This document shows positions 36,257 to 48,518 of a DNA stretch of 64,000 nt, piece after piece; positions within the stretch are counted from its first letter, which is position 1; every line of letters starts with the position of its first letter. This DNA comes from Sabellastarte sp. h YS-2021 (Eukaryota > Annelida > Polychaeta > Sabellida > Sabellidae), in the NCBI GenBank assembly GCA_964017235.1, contig OZ024935.1, positions 89,805,052-89,869,051 of the forward strand, read 5' to 3'. The notes under the pieces were generated by a model. That model was not told the DNA's origin, made no database searches, and was given only the letters and a program-made list of their open reading frames with translations. The position numbers and the translations under genes were made by a program.

Positions 36257-38945
36257 GTGACTACTGGTGTGGTATATAGGCCCCAGGAGGCCTGTAATTC
36301 GCCTTCTGGGGGGTGCCTTAAGATTTGCTCATATTTTGACCAATAAGGCAGAAGTGAGGCTGTAAACCATATTTTTGGCGAGAGTGGGCACCACTAAAAG
36401 AGAAATAAGTAGTGTATTCATTAAGAAATACATACCAAGCTCAAAATACATGTATTGGGAGTGCATGTAGCGAGGGTACCATCAACAAGAAAATCAGCTC
36501 AAAACACCCCTTAAATGGGTTGGATCTGGTTCAGATTTTCACAGGAAACTCAGTTTCCACCATAGAATTAAATTGCATTTGTCTGACAAACTCGAGGGCC
36601 ATATTTGGAATTTCAGTTTTTCGGGGTGTGGACCTGGTCTGCCCCCCCTCATGAGGGGTAATTTCAGGTATATCATATTGTTGTCAATCTGGAGCACTTA
36701 TGGAATTTCAGACATGTTTTGATCAGAAATGAGGACATTTTAGGCACATTTGGAGCAGTGACTACTGGTGTGGTATATAGGCCCCAGGAGGCCTGTAATT
36801 TGCCTTCTGGGGGGTGCCTTAAGATTTGCTCATATTTTGACCAATAAGGCAGAAGTGAGGCTGTAAACCATATTTTTTGGCGAGAGTGGGCACCACTAAA
36901 AGAGAAATAAGTAGTGTATTCATTAAGAAATACATACCAAGCTCAAAATACATGTATTGGGAGTGCATGTAGCGAGGGTACCATCAACAAGAAAATCAGC
37001 TCAAAACACCCCTTAAATGGGTTGGATCTGGTTCAGATTTTCACAGGAAACTCAGTTTCCACCATAGAATTAAATTGCATTTGTCTGACAAACTCGAGGG
37101 CCATATTTGGAATTTCAGTTTTTCGGGGTGTGGACCTGGTCTGCCCCCCCTCATGAGGGGTAATTTCAGGTATATCATATTGTGGTCAATCTGGAGCACT
37201 TATGGAATTTCAGACATGTTTTGATCAGAAATGAGGACATTTTAGGCACATTTGGAGCAGTGACTACTGGTGTGGTATATAGGCCCCAGGAGGCCTGTAA
37301 TTCGCCTTCTGGGGGGTGCCTTAAGATTTGCTCATATTTTGACCAATAAGGCAGAAGTGAGGCTGTAAACCATATTTTTTGGCGAGAGTGGGCACCACTA
37401 AAAGAGAAATAAGTAGTGTATTCATTAAGAAATACATACCAAGCTCAAAATACATGTATTGGGAGTGCATGTAGCGAGGGTACCATCAACAAGAAAATCA
37501 GCTCAAAACACCCCTTAAATGGGTTGGATCTGGTTCAGATTTTCACAGGAAACTCAGTTTCTACCATAGAATTAAATTGCATTTGTCTGACAAACTCGAG
37601 GGCCATATTTGGAATTTCAGTTTTTCGGGGTGTGGACCTGGTCTGCCCCCCCTCATGAGGGGTAATTTCAGGTATATCATATTGTGGTCAATCTGGAGCA
37701 CTTATGGAATTTCAGACATGTTTTGATCAGAAATGAGGACATTTTAGGCACATTTGGAGCAGTGACTACTGGTGTGGTATATAGGCCCCAGGAGGCCTGT
37801 AATTCGCCTTCTGGGGGGTGCCTTAAGATTTGCTCATATTTTGACCAATAAGGCAGAAGTGAGGCTGTAAACCATATTTTTTGGCGAGAGTGGGCACCAC
37901 TAAAAGAGAAATAAGTAGTGTATTCATTAAGAAATACATACCAAGCTCAAAATACATGTATTGGGAGTGCATGTAGCGAGGGTACCATCAACAAGAAAAT
38001 CAGCTCAAAACACCCCTTAAATGGGTTGGATCTGGTTCAGATTTTCACAGGAAACTCAGTTTCCACCATAGAATTAAATTGCATTTGTCTGACAAACTCG
38101 AGGGCCATATTTGGAATTTCAGTTTTTCGGGGTGTGGACCTGGTCTGCCCCCCCTCATGAGGGGTAATTTCAGGTATATCATATTGTTGTCAATCTGGAG
38201 CACTTATGGAATTTCAGACATGTTTTGATCAGAAATGAGGACATTTTAGGCACATTTGGAGCAGTGACTACTGGTGTGGTATATAGGCCCCAGGAGGCCT
38301 GTAATTTGCCTTCTGGGGGGTGCCTTAAGATTTGCTCATATTTTGACCAATAAGGCAGAAGTGAGGCTGTAAACCATATTTTTTGGCGAGAGTGGGCACC
38401 ACTAAAAGAGAAATAAGTAGTGTATTCATTAAGAAATACATACCAAGCTCAAAATACATGTATTGGGAGTGCATGTAGCGAGGGTACCATCAACAAGAAA
38501 ATCAGCTCAAAACACCCCTTAAATGGGTTGGATCTGGTTCAGATTTTCACAGGAAACTCAGTTTCCACCATAGAATTAAATTGCATTTGTCTGACAAACT
38601 CGAGGGCCATATTTGGAATTTCAGTTTTTCGGGGTGTGGACCTGGTCTGCCCCCCCTCATGAGGGGTAATTTCAGGTATATCATATTGTGGTCAATCTGG
38701 AGCACTTATGGAATTTCAGACATGTTTTGATCAGAAATGAGGACATTTTAGGCACATTTGGAGCATTACATGTCTGAACACAAATTATTTAACCCGAATA
38801 TTGCTGTTAAAATGGTGTAAAATACATGTAAATCAGCCCAAATGAGTAGTAAATGTTGGTCTATAATTCTGAAATTTGGCAAGAAAATAGTCTGTAACCC
38901 ACTAAATCTGACTGCATAGGTTTTAGAATTACATCCAGTATAGCA
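36257..38945 (+). repeat. 5-monomer HOR, 2,689 bp, deletion derivative of the 6-mer
   Basis: Order: T5 plus c399T in the same monomer (36,285), c16T (36,786), c275T (37,288, variant at 37,562), c399T (37,790), c16T plus 180-bp segment (38,292). Compared with the preceding 6-mer, monomers 1 and 2 are replaced by one hybrid with the left end of monomer 1 and the right part of monomer 2. One 502-bp unit is lost. Confidence 0.88.
38766..38945 (+). repeat. 180-bp segment, copy 13 (i160A)
   Basis: Ends the 5-mer deletion derivative after a c16T monomer. It lies inside the first copy of the 6,884-bp duplication. Confidence 0.94.
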
Positions 38946-41634
38946 GTGACTACTGGTGTGGTATATAGGCCCCAGGAGGCCTGTAATTCGCCTTCTGGGG
39001 GGTGCCTTAAGATTTGCTCATATTTTGACCAATAAGGCAGAAGTGAGGCTGTAAACCATATTTTTGGCGAGAGTGGGCACCACTAAAAGAGAAATAAGTA
39101 GTGTATTCATTAAGAAATACATACCAAGCTCAAAATACATGTATTGGGAGTGCATGTAGCGAGGGTACCATCAACAAGAAAATCAGCTCAAAACACCCCT
39201 TAAATGGGTTGGATCTGGTTCAGATTTTCACAGGAAACTCAGTTTCCACCATAGAATTAAATTGCATTTGTCTGACAAACTCGAGGGCCATATTTGGAAT
39301 TTCAGTTTTTCGGGGTGTGGACCTGGTCTGCCCCCCCTCATGAGGGGTAATTTCAGGTATATCATATTGTGGTCAATCTGGAGCACTTATGGAATTTCAG
39401 ACATGTTTTGATCAGAAATGAGGACATTTTAGGCACATTTGGAGCAGTGACTACTGGTGTGGTATATAGGCCCCAGGAGGCCTGTAATTTGCCTTCTGGG
39501 GGGTGCCTTAAGATTTGCTCATATTTTGACCAATAAGGCAGAAGTGAGGCTGTAAACCATATTTTTTGGCGAGAGTGGGCACCACTAAAAGAGAAATAAG
39601 TAGTGTATTCATTAAGAAATACATACCAAGCTCAAAATACATGTATTGGGAGTGCATGTAGCGAGGGTACCATCAACAAGAAAATCAGCTCAAAACACCC
39701 CTTAAATGGGTTGGATCTGGTTCAGATTTTCACAGGAAACTCAGTTTCCACCATAGAATTAAATTGCATTTGTCTGACAAACTCGAGGGCCATATTTGGA
39801 ATTTCAGTTTTTCGGGGTGTGGACCTGGTCTGCCCCCCCTCATGAGGGGTAATTTCAGGTATATCATATTGTTGTCAATCTGGAGCACTTATGGAATTTC
39901 AGACATGTTTTGATAAGAAATGAGGACATTTTAGGCACATTTGGAGCAGTGACTACTGGTGTGGTATATAGGCCCCAGGAGGCCTGTAATTCGCCTTCTG
40001 GGGGGTGCCTTAAGATTTGCTCATATTTTGACCAATAAGGCAGAAGTGAGGCTGTAAACCATATTTTTTGGCGAGAGTGGGCACCACTAAAAGAGAAATA
40101 AGTAGTGTATTCATTAAGAAATACATACCAAGCTCAAAATACATGTATTGGGAGTGCATGTAGCGAGGGTACCATCAACAAGAAAATCAGCTCAAAACAC
40201 CCCTTAAATGGGTTGGATCTGGTTCAGATTTTCACAGGAAACTCAGTTTCCACCATAGAATTAAATTGCATTTGTCTGACAAACTCGAGGGCCATATTTG
40301 GAATTTCAGTTTTTCGGGGTGTGGACCTGGTCTGCCCCCCCTCATGAGGGGTAATTTCAGGTATATCATATTGTGGTCAATCTGGAGCACTTATGGAATT
40401 TCAGACATGTTTTGATCAGAAATGAGGACATTTTAGGCACATTTGGAGCAGTGACTACTGGTGTGGTATATAGGCCCCAGGAGGCCTGTAATTCGCCTTC
40501 TGGGGGGTGCCTTAAGATTTGCTCATATTTTGACCAATAAGGCAGAAGTGAGGCTGTAAACCATATTTTTTGGCGAGAGTGGGCACCACTAAAAGAGAAA
40601 TAAGTAGTGTATTCATTAAGAAATACATACCAAGCTCAAAATACATGTATTGGGAGTGCATGTAGCGAGGGTACCATCAACAAGAAAATCAGCTCAAAAC
40701 ACCCCTTAAATGGGTTGGATCTGGTTCAGATTTTCACAGGAAACTCAGTTTCCACCATAGAATTAAATTGCATTTGTCTGACAAACTCGAGGGCCATATT
40801 TGGAATTTCAGTTTTTCGGGGTGTGGACCTGGTCTGCCCCCCCTCATGAGGGGTAATTTCAGGTATATCATATTGTTGTCAATCTGGAGCACTTATGGAA
40901 TTTCAGACATGTTTTGATAAGAAATGAGGACATTTTAGGCACATTTGGAGCAGTGAATACTGGTGTGGTATATAGGCCCCAGGAGGCCTGTAATTCGCCT
41001 TCTGGGGGGTGCCTTAAGATTTGCTCATATTTTGACCAATAAGGCAGAAGTGAGGCTGTAAACCATATTTTTTGGCGAGAGTGGGCACCACTAAAAGAGA
41101 AATAAGTAGTGTATTCATTAAGAAATACATACCAAGCTCAAAATACATGTATTGGGAGTGCATGTAGCGAGGGTACCATCAACAAGAAAATCAGCTCAAA
41201 ACACCCCTTAAATGGGTTGGATCTGGTTCAGATTTTCACAGGAAACTCAGTTTCCACCATAGAATTAAATTGCATTTGTCTGACAAACTCGAGGGCCATA
41301 TTTGGAATTTCAGTTTTTCGGGGTGTGGACCTGGTCTGCCCCCCCTCATGAGGGGTAATTTCAGGTATATCATATTGTGGTCAATCTGGAGCACTTATGG
41401 AATTTCAGACATGTTTTGATCAGAAATGAGGACATTTTAGGCACATTTGGAGCATTACATGTCTGAACACAAATTATTTAACCCGAATATTGCTGTTAAA
41501 ATGGTGTAAAATACATGTAAATCAGCCCAAATGAGTAGTAAATGTTGGTCTATAATTCTGAAATTTGGCAAGAAAATAGTCTGTAACCCACTAAATCTGA
41601 CTGCATAGGTTTTAGAATTACATCCAGTATAGCA
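38946..41634 (+). repeat. 5-monomer HOR, 2,689 bp, c441A/c479A type, first copy
   Basis: Order: T5 (38,974), c16T plus c399T plus c441A (39,475), plain (39,977), c399T plus c441A plus c479A (40,479, variants at 40,919 and 40,957), plain with 180-bp segment (40,981). c479A is found only here and 6,884 bp downstream. Confidence 0.9.
41455..41634 (+). repeat. 180-bp segment, copy 14 (i160A)
   Basis: Ends the first c441A/c479A 5-mer. It is duplicated as copy 16, 6,884 bp downstream. Confidence 0.94.
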
Positions 41635-44600
41635 GTGACTACTGGTGTGGTATATAGGCCCCAGGAGGCCTGTAATTCGCCTTCTGGGGGGTGCCTTAAG
41701 ATTTGCTCATATTTTGACCAATAAGGCAGAAGTGAGGCTGTAAACCATATTTTTGGCGAGAGTGGGCACCACTAAAAGAGAAATAAGTAGTGTATTCATT
41801 AAGAAATACATACCAAGCTCAAAATACATGTATTGGGAGTGCATGTAGCGAGGGTACCATCAACAAGAAAATCAGCTCAAAACACCCCTTAAATGGGTTG
41901 GATCTGGTTCAGATTTTCACAGGAAACTCAGTTTCCACCATAGAATTAAATTGCATTTGTCTGACAAACTCGAGGGCCATATTTGGAATTTCAGTTTTTC
42001 GGGGTGTGGACCTGGTCTGCCCCCCCTCATGAGGGGTAATTTCAGGTATATCATATTGTGGTCAATCTGGAGCACTTATGGAATTTCAGACATGTTTTGA
42101 TCAGAAATGAGGACATTTTAGGCACATTTGGAGCAGTGACTACTGGTGTGGTATATAGGCCCCAGGAGGCCTGTAATTCGCCTTCTGGGGGGTGCCTTAA
42201 GATTTGCTCATATTTTGACCAATAAGGCAGAAGTGAGGCTGTAAACCATATTTTTTGGCGAGAGTGGGCACCACTAAAAGAGAAATAAGTAGTGTATTCA
42301 TTAAGAAATACATACCAAGCTCAAAATACATGTATTGGGAGTGCATGTAGCGAGGGTACCATCAACAAGAAAATCAGCTCAAAACACCCCTTAAATGGGT
42401 TGGATCTGGTTCAGATTTTCACAGGAAACTCAGTTTCCACCATAGAATTAAATTGCATTTGTCTGACAAACTCGAGGGCCATATTTGGAATTTCAGTTTT
42501 TCGGGGTGTGGACCTGGTCTGCCCCCCCTCATGAGGGGTAATTTCAGGTATATCATATTGTTGTCAATCTGGAGCACTTATGGAATTTCAGACATGTTTT
42601 GATCAGAAATGAGGACATTTTAGGCACATTTGGAGCAGTGACTACTGGTGTGGTATATAGGCCCCAGGAGGCCTGTAATTCGCCTTCTGGGGGGTGCCTT
42701 AAGATTTGCTCATATTTTGACCAATAAGGCAGAAGTGAGGCTGTAAACCATATTTTTTGGCGAGAGTGGGCACCACTAAAAGAGAAATAAGTAGTGTATT
42801 CATTAAGAAATACATACCAAGCTCAAAATACATGTATTGGGAGTGCATGTAGCGAGGGTACCATCAACAAGAAAATCAGCTCAAAACACCCCTTAAATGG
42901 GTTGGATCTGGTTCAGATTTTCACAGGAAACTCAGTTTCCACCATAGAATTAAATTGCATTTGTCTGACAAACTCGAGGGCCATATTTGGAATTTCAGTT
43001 TTTCGGGGTGTGGACCTGGTCTGCCCCCCCTCATGAGGGGTAATTTCAGGTATATCATATTGTGGTCAATCTGGAGCACTTATGGAATTTCAGACATGTT
43101 TTGATCAGAAATGAGGACATTTTAGGCACATTTGGAGCAGTGACTACTGGTGTGGTATATAGGCCCCAGGAGGCCTGTAATTCGCCTTCTGGGGGGTGCC
43201 TTAAGATTTGCTCATATTTTGACCAATAAGGCAGAAGTGAGGCTGTAAACCATATTTTTTGGCGAGAGTGGGCACCACTAAAAGAGAAATAAGTAGTGTA
43301 TTCATTAAGAAATACATACCAAGCTCAAAATACATGTATTGGGAGTGCATGTAGCGAGGGTACCATCAACAAGAAAATCAGCTCAAAACACCCCTTAAAT
43401 GGGTTGGATCTGGTTCAGATTTTCACAGGAAACTCAGTTTCCACCATAGAATTAAATTGCATTTGTCTGACAAACTCGAGGGCCATATTTGGAATTTCAG
43501 TTTTTCGGGGTGTGGACCTGGTCTGCCCCCCCTCATGAGGGGTAATTTCAGGTATATCATATTGTGGTCAATCTGGAGCACTTATGGAATTTCAGACATG
43601 TTTTGATCAGAAATGAGGACATTTTAGGCACATTTGGAGCAGTGACTACTGGTGTGGTATATAGGCCCCAGGAGGCCTGTAATTTGCCTTCTGGGGGGTG
43701 CCTTAAGATTTGCTCATATTTTGACCAATAAGGCAGAAGTGAGGCTGTAAACCATATTTTTTGGCGAGAGTGGGCACCACTAAAAGAGAAATAAGTAGTG
43801 TATTCATTAAGAAATACATACCAAGCTCAAAATACATGTATTGGGAGTGCATGTAGCGAGGGTACCATCAACAAGAAAATCAGCTCAAAACACCCCTTAA
43901 ATGGGTTGGATCTGGTTCAGATTTTCACAGGAAACTCAGTTTCCACCATAGAATTAAATTGCATTTGTCTGACAAACTCGAGGGCCATATTTGGAATTTC
44001 AGTTTTTCGGGGTGTGGACCTGGTCTGCCCCCCCTCATGAGGGGTAATTTCAGGTATATCATATTGTGGTCAATCTGGAGCACTTATGGAATTTCAGACA
44101 TGTTTTGATCAGAAATGAGGACATTTTAGGCACATTTGGAGCAGTGACTACTGGTGTGGTATATAGGCCCCAGGAGGCCTGTAATTCGCCTTCTGGGGGG
44201 TGCCTTAAGATTTGCTCATATTTTGACCAATAAGGCAGAAGTGAGGCTGTAAACCATATTTTTTGGCGAGAGTGGGCACCACTAAAAGAGAAATAAGTAG
44301 TGTATTCATTAAGAAATACATACCAAGCTCAAAATACATGTATTGGGAGTGCATGTAGCGAGGGTACCATCAACAAGAAAATCAGCTCAAAACACCCCTT
44401 AAATGGGTTGGATCTGGTTCAGATTTTCACAGGAAACTCAGTTTCTACCATAGAATTAAATTGCATTTGTCTGACAAACTCGAGGGCCATATTTGGAATT
44501 TCAGTTTTTCGGGGTGTGGACCTGGTCTGCCCCCCCTCATGAGGGGTAATTTCAGGTATATCATATTGTGGTCAATCTGGAGCACTTATGGAATTTCAGA

Positions 44601-45829
44601 CATGTTTTGATCAGAAATGAGGACATTTTAGGCACATTTGGAGCAGTGACTACTGGTGTGGTATATAGGCCCCAGGAGGCCTGTAATTCGCCTTCTGGGG
44701 GGTGCCTTAAGATTTGCTCATATTTTGACCAATAAGGCAGAAGTGAGGCTGTAAACCATATTTTTTGGCGAGAGTGGGCACCACTAAAAGAGAAATAAGT
44801 AGTGTATTCATTAAGAAATACATACCAAGCTCAAAATACATGTATTGGGAGTGCATGTAGCGAGGGTACCATCAACAAGAAAATCAGCTCAAAACACCCC
44901 TTAAATGGGTTGGATCTGGTTCAGATTTTCACAGGAAACTCAGTTTCCACCATAGAATTAAATTGCATTTGTCTGACAAACTCGAGGGCCATATTTGGAA
45001 TTTCAGTTTTTCGGGGTGTGGACCTGGTCTGCCCCCCCTCATGAGGGGTAATTTCAGGTATATCATATTGTTGTCAATCTGGAGCACTTATGGAATTTCA
45101 GACATGTTTTGATCAGAAATGAGGACATTTTAGGCACATTTGGAGCAGTGACTACTGGTGTGGTATATAGGCCCCAGGAGGCCTGTAATTTGCCTTCTGG
45201 GGGGTGCCTTAAGATTTGCTCATATTTTGACCAATAAGGCAGAAGTGAGGCTGTAAACCATATTTTTTGGCGAGAGTGGGCACCACTAAAAGAGAAATAA
45301 GTAGTGTATTCATTAAGAAATACATACCAAGCTCAAAATACATGTATTGGGAGTGCATGTAGCGAGGGTACCATCAACAAGAAAATCAGCTCAAAACACC
45401 CCTTAAATGGGTTGGATCTGGTTCAGATTTTCACAGGAAACTCAGTTTCCACCATAGAATTAAATTGCATTTGTCTGACAAACTCGAGGGCCATATTTGG
45501 AATTTCAGTTTTTCGGGGTGTGGACCTGGTCTGCCCCCCCTCATGAGGGGTAATTTCAGGTATATCATATTGTGGTCAATCTGGAGCACTTATGGAATTT
45601 CAGACATGTTTTGATCAGAAATGAGGACATTTTAGGCACATTTGGAGCATTACATGTCTGAACACAAATTATTTAACCCGAATATTGCTGTTAAAATGGT
45701 GTAAAATACATGTAAATCAGCCCAAATGAGTAGTAAATGTTGGTCTATAATTCTGAAATTTGGCAAGAAAATAGTCTGTAACCCACTAAATCTGACTGCA
45801 TAGGTTTTAGAATTACATCCAGTATAGCA
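41635..45829 (+). repeat. 8-monomer HOR, 4,195 bp, containing a duplication junction
   Basis: Monomers start at 41,663 (T5), 42,164 (c399T), 42,666, 43,168, 43,670 (c16T), 44,172 (c275T at 44,446), 44,674 (c399T) and 45,176 (c16T plus 180-bp segment). The c16T at 43,685 follows a monomer with c399G, where the corresponding upstream copy has c399T. This marks the junction of a 6,884-bp tandem duplication. Its length is close to the 4,194-bp left HOR, but the markers differ, so the similarity is coincidental. Confidence 0.88.
45650..45829 (+). repeat. 180-bp segment, copy 15 (i160A)
   Basis: Positional duplicate of copy 13 (offset 6,884 bp). It follows a c16T monomer and precedes a T5 monomer. 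Confidence 0.94.
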
Positions 45830-48518
45830 GTGACTACTGGTGTGGTATATAGGCCCCAGGAGGCCTGTAATTCGCCTTCTGGGGGGTGCCTTAAGATTTG
45901 CTCATATTTTGACCAATAAGGCAGAAGTGAGGCTGTAAACCATATTTTTGGCGAGAGTGGGCACCACTAAAAGAGAAATAAGTAGTGTATTCATTAAGAA
46001 ATACATACCAAGCTCAAAATACATGTATTGGGAGTGCATGTAGCGAGGGTACCATCAACAAGAAAATCAGCTCAAAACACCCCTTAAATGGGTTGGATCT
46101 GGTTCAGATTTTCACAGGAAACTCAGTTTCCACCATAGAATTAAATTGCATTTGTCTGACAAACTCGAGGGCCATATTTGGAATTTCAGTTTTTCGGGGT
46201 GTGGACCTGGTCTGCCCCCCCTCATGAGGGGTAATTTCAGGTATATCATATTGTGGTCAATCTGGAGCACTTATGGAATTTCAGACATGTTTTGATCAGA
46301 AATGAGGACATTTTAGGCACATTTGGAGCAGTGACTACTGGTGTGGTATATAGGCCCCAGGAGGCCTGTAATTTGCCTTCTGGGGGGTGCCTTAAGATTT
46401 GCTCATATTTTGACCAATAAGGCAGAAGTGAGGCTGTAAACCATATTTTTTGGCGAGAGTGGGCACCACTAAAAGAGAAATAAGTAGTGTATTCATTAAG
46501 AAATACATACCAAGCTCAAAATACATGTATTGGGAGTGCATGTAGCGAGGGTACCATCAACAAGAAAATCAGCTCAAAACACCCCTTAAATGGGTTGGAT
46601 CTGGTTCAGATTTTCACAGGAAACTCAGTTTCCACCATAGAATTAAATTGCATTTGTCTGACAAACTCGAGGGCCATATTTGGAATTTCAGTTTTTCGGG
46701 GTGTGGACCTGGTCTGCCCCCCCTCATGAGGGGTAATTTCAGGTATATCATATTGTTGTCAATCTGGAGCACTTATGGAATTTCAGACATGTTTTGATAA
46801 GAAATGAGGACATTTTAGGCACATTTGGAGCAGTGACTACTGGTGTGGTATATAGGCCCCAGGAGGCCTGTAATTCGCCTTCTGGGGGGTGCCTTAAGAT
46901 TTGCTCATATTTTGACCAATAAGGCAGAAGTGAGGCTGTAAACCATATTTTTTGGCGAGAGTGGGCACCACTAAAAGAGAAATAAGTAGTGTATTCATTA
47001 AGAAATACATACCAAGCTCAAAATACATGTATTGGGAGTGCATGTAGCGAGGGTACCATCAACAAGAAAATCAGCTCAAAACACCCCTTAAATGGGTTGG
47101 ATCTGGTTCAGATTTTCACAGGAAACTCAGTTTCCACCATAGAATTAAATTGCATTTGTCTGACAAACTCGAGGGCCATATTTGGAATTTCAGTTTTTCG
47201 GGGTGTGGACCTGGTCTGCCCCCCCTCATGAGGGGTAATTTCAGGTATATCATATTGTGGTCAATCTGGAGCACTTATGGAATTTCAGACATGTTTTGAT
47301 CAGAAATGAGGACATTTTAGGCACATTTGGAGCAGTGACTACTGGTGTGGTATATAGGCCCCAGGAGGCCTGTAATTCGCCTTCTGGGGGGTGCCTTAAG
47401 ATTTGCTCATATTTTGACCAATAAGGCAGAAGTGAGGCTGTAAACCATATTTTTTGGCGAGAGTGGGCACCACTAAAAGAGAAATAAGTAGTGTATTCAT
47501 TAAGAAATACATACCAAGCTCAAAATACATGTATTGGGAGTGCATGTAGCGAGGGTACCATCAACAAGAAAATCAGCTCAAAACACCCCTTAAATGGGTT
47601 GGATCTGGTTCAGATTTTCACAGGAAACTCAGTTTCCACCATAGAATTAAATTGCATTTGTCTGACAAACTCGAGGGCCATATTTGGAATTTCAGTTTTT
47701 CGGGGTGTGGACCTGGTCTGCCCCCCCTCATGAGGGGTAATTTCAGGTATATCATATTGTTGTCAATCTGGAGCACTTATGGAATTTCAGACATGTTTTG
47801 ATAAGAAATGAGGACATTTTAGGCACATTTGGAGCAGTGAATACTGGTGTGGTATATAGGCCCCAGGAGGCCTGTAATTCGCCTTCTGGGGGGTGCCTTA
47901 AGATTTGCTCATATTTTGACCAATAAGGCAGAAGTGAGGCTGTAAACCATATTTTTTGGCGAGAGTGGGCACCACTAAAAGAGAAATAAGTAGTGTATTC
48001 ATTAAGAAATACATACCAAGCTCAAAATACATGTATTGGGAGTGCATGTAGCGAGGGTACCATCAACAAGAAAATCAGCTCAAAACACCCCTTAAATGGG
48101 TTGGATCTGGTTCAGATTTTCACAGGAAACTCAGTTTCCACCATAGAATTAAATTGCATTTGTCTGACAAACTCGAGGGCCATATTTGGAATTTCAGTTT
48201 TTCGGGGTGTGGACCTGGTCTGCCCCCCCTCATGAGGGGTAATTTCAGGTATATCATATTGTGGTCAATCTGGAGCACTTATGGAATTTCAGACATGTTT
48301 TGATCAGAAATGAGGACATTTTAGGCACATTTGGAGCATTACATGTCTGAACACAAATTATTTAACCCGAATATTGCTGTTAAAATGGTGTAAAATACAT
48401 GTAAATCAGCCCAAATGAGTAGTAAATGTTGGTCTATAATTCTGAAATTTGGCAAGAAAATAGTCTGTAACCCACTAAATCTGACTGCATAGGTTTTAGA
48501 ATTACATCCAGTATAGCA
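45830..48518 (+). repeat. 5-monomer HOR, 2,689 bp, c441A/c479A type, second copy
   Basis: All markers of the block at 38,946 recur here with a 6,884-bp offset: c16T, c399T and c441A (46,799) in monomer 2, and c399T, c441A (47,803) and c479A (47,841) in monomer 4. Confidence 0.9.
48339..48518 (+). repeat. 180-bp segment, copy 16 (i160A)
   Basis: Positional duplicate of copy 14. It is the last one before a 10,038-bp gap without the segment. Confidence 0.94.

Larger units (their letters stand above)
36802..43565 (+). repeat. Tandem duplication, copy 1 (period 6,884 bp)
   Basis: Markers c16T, c275T, c399T, c16T plus segment, T5, c441A, c441A plus c479A, segment, T5 and c399T recur in order 6,884 bp downstream. 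The left limit lies between 36,682 and 36,801 and the right limit between 43,566 and 43,685, so the copies abut directly. Confidence 0.82.

Noticed and set aside
1157..45829. Relation between the 4,194-bp 8-mer at left and the 4,195-bp 8-mer at 41,635
   Set aside because: The similar length comes only from both having eight monomers and one segment; their marker orders differ.
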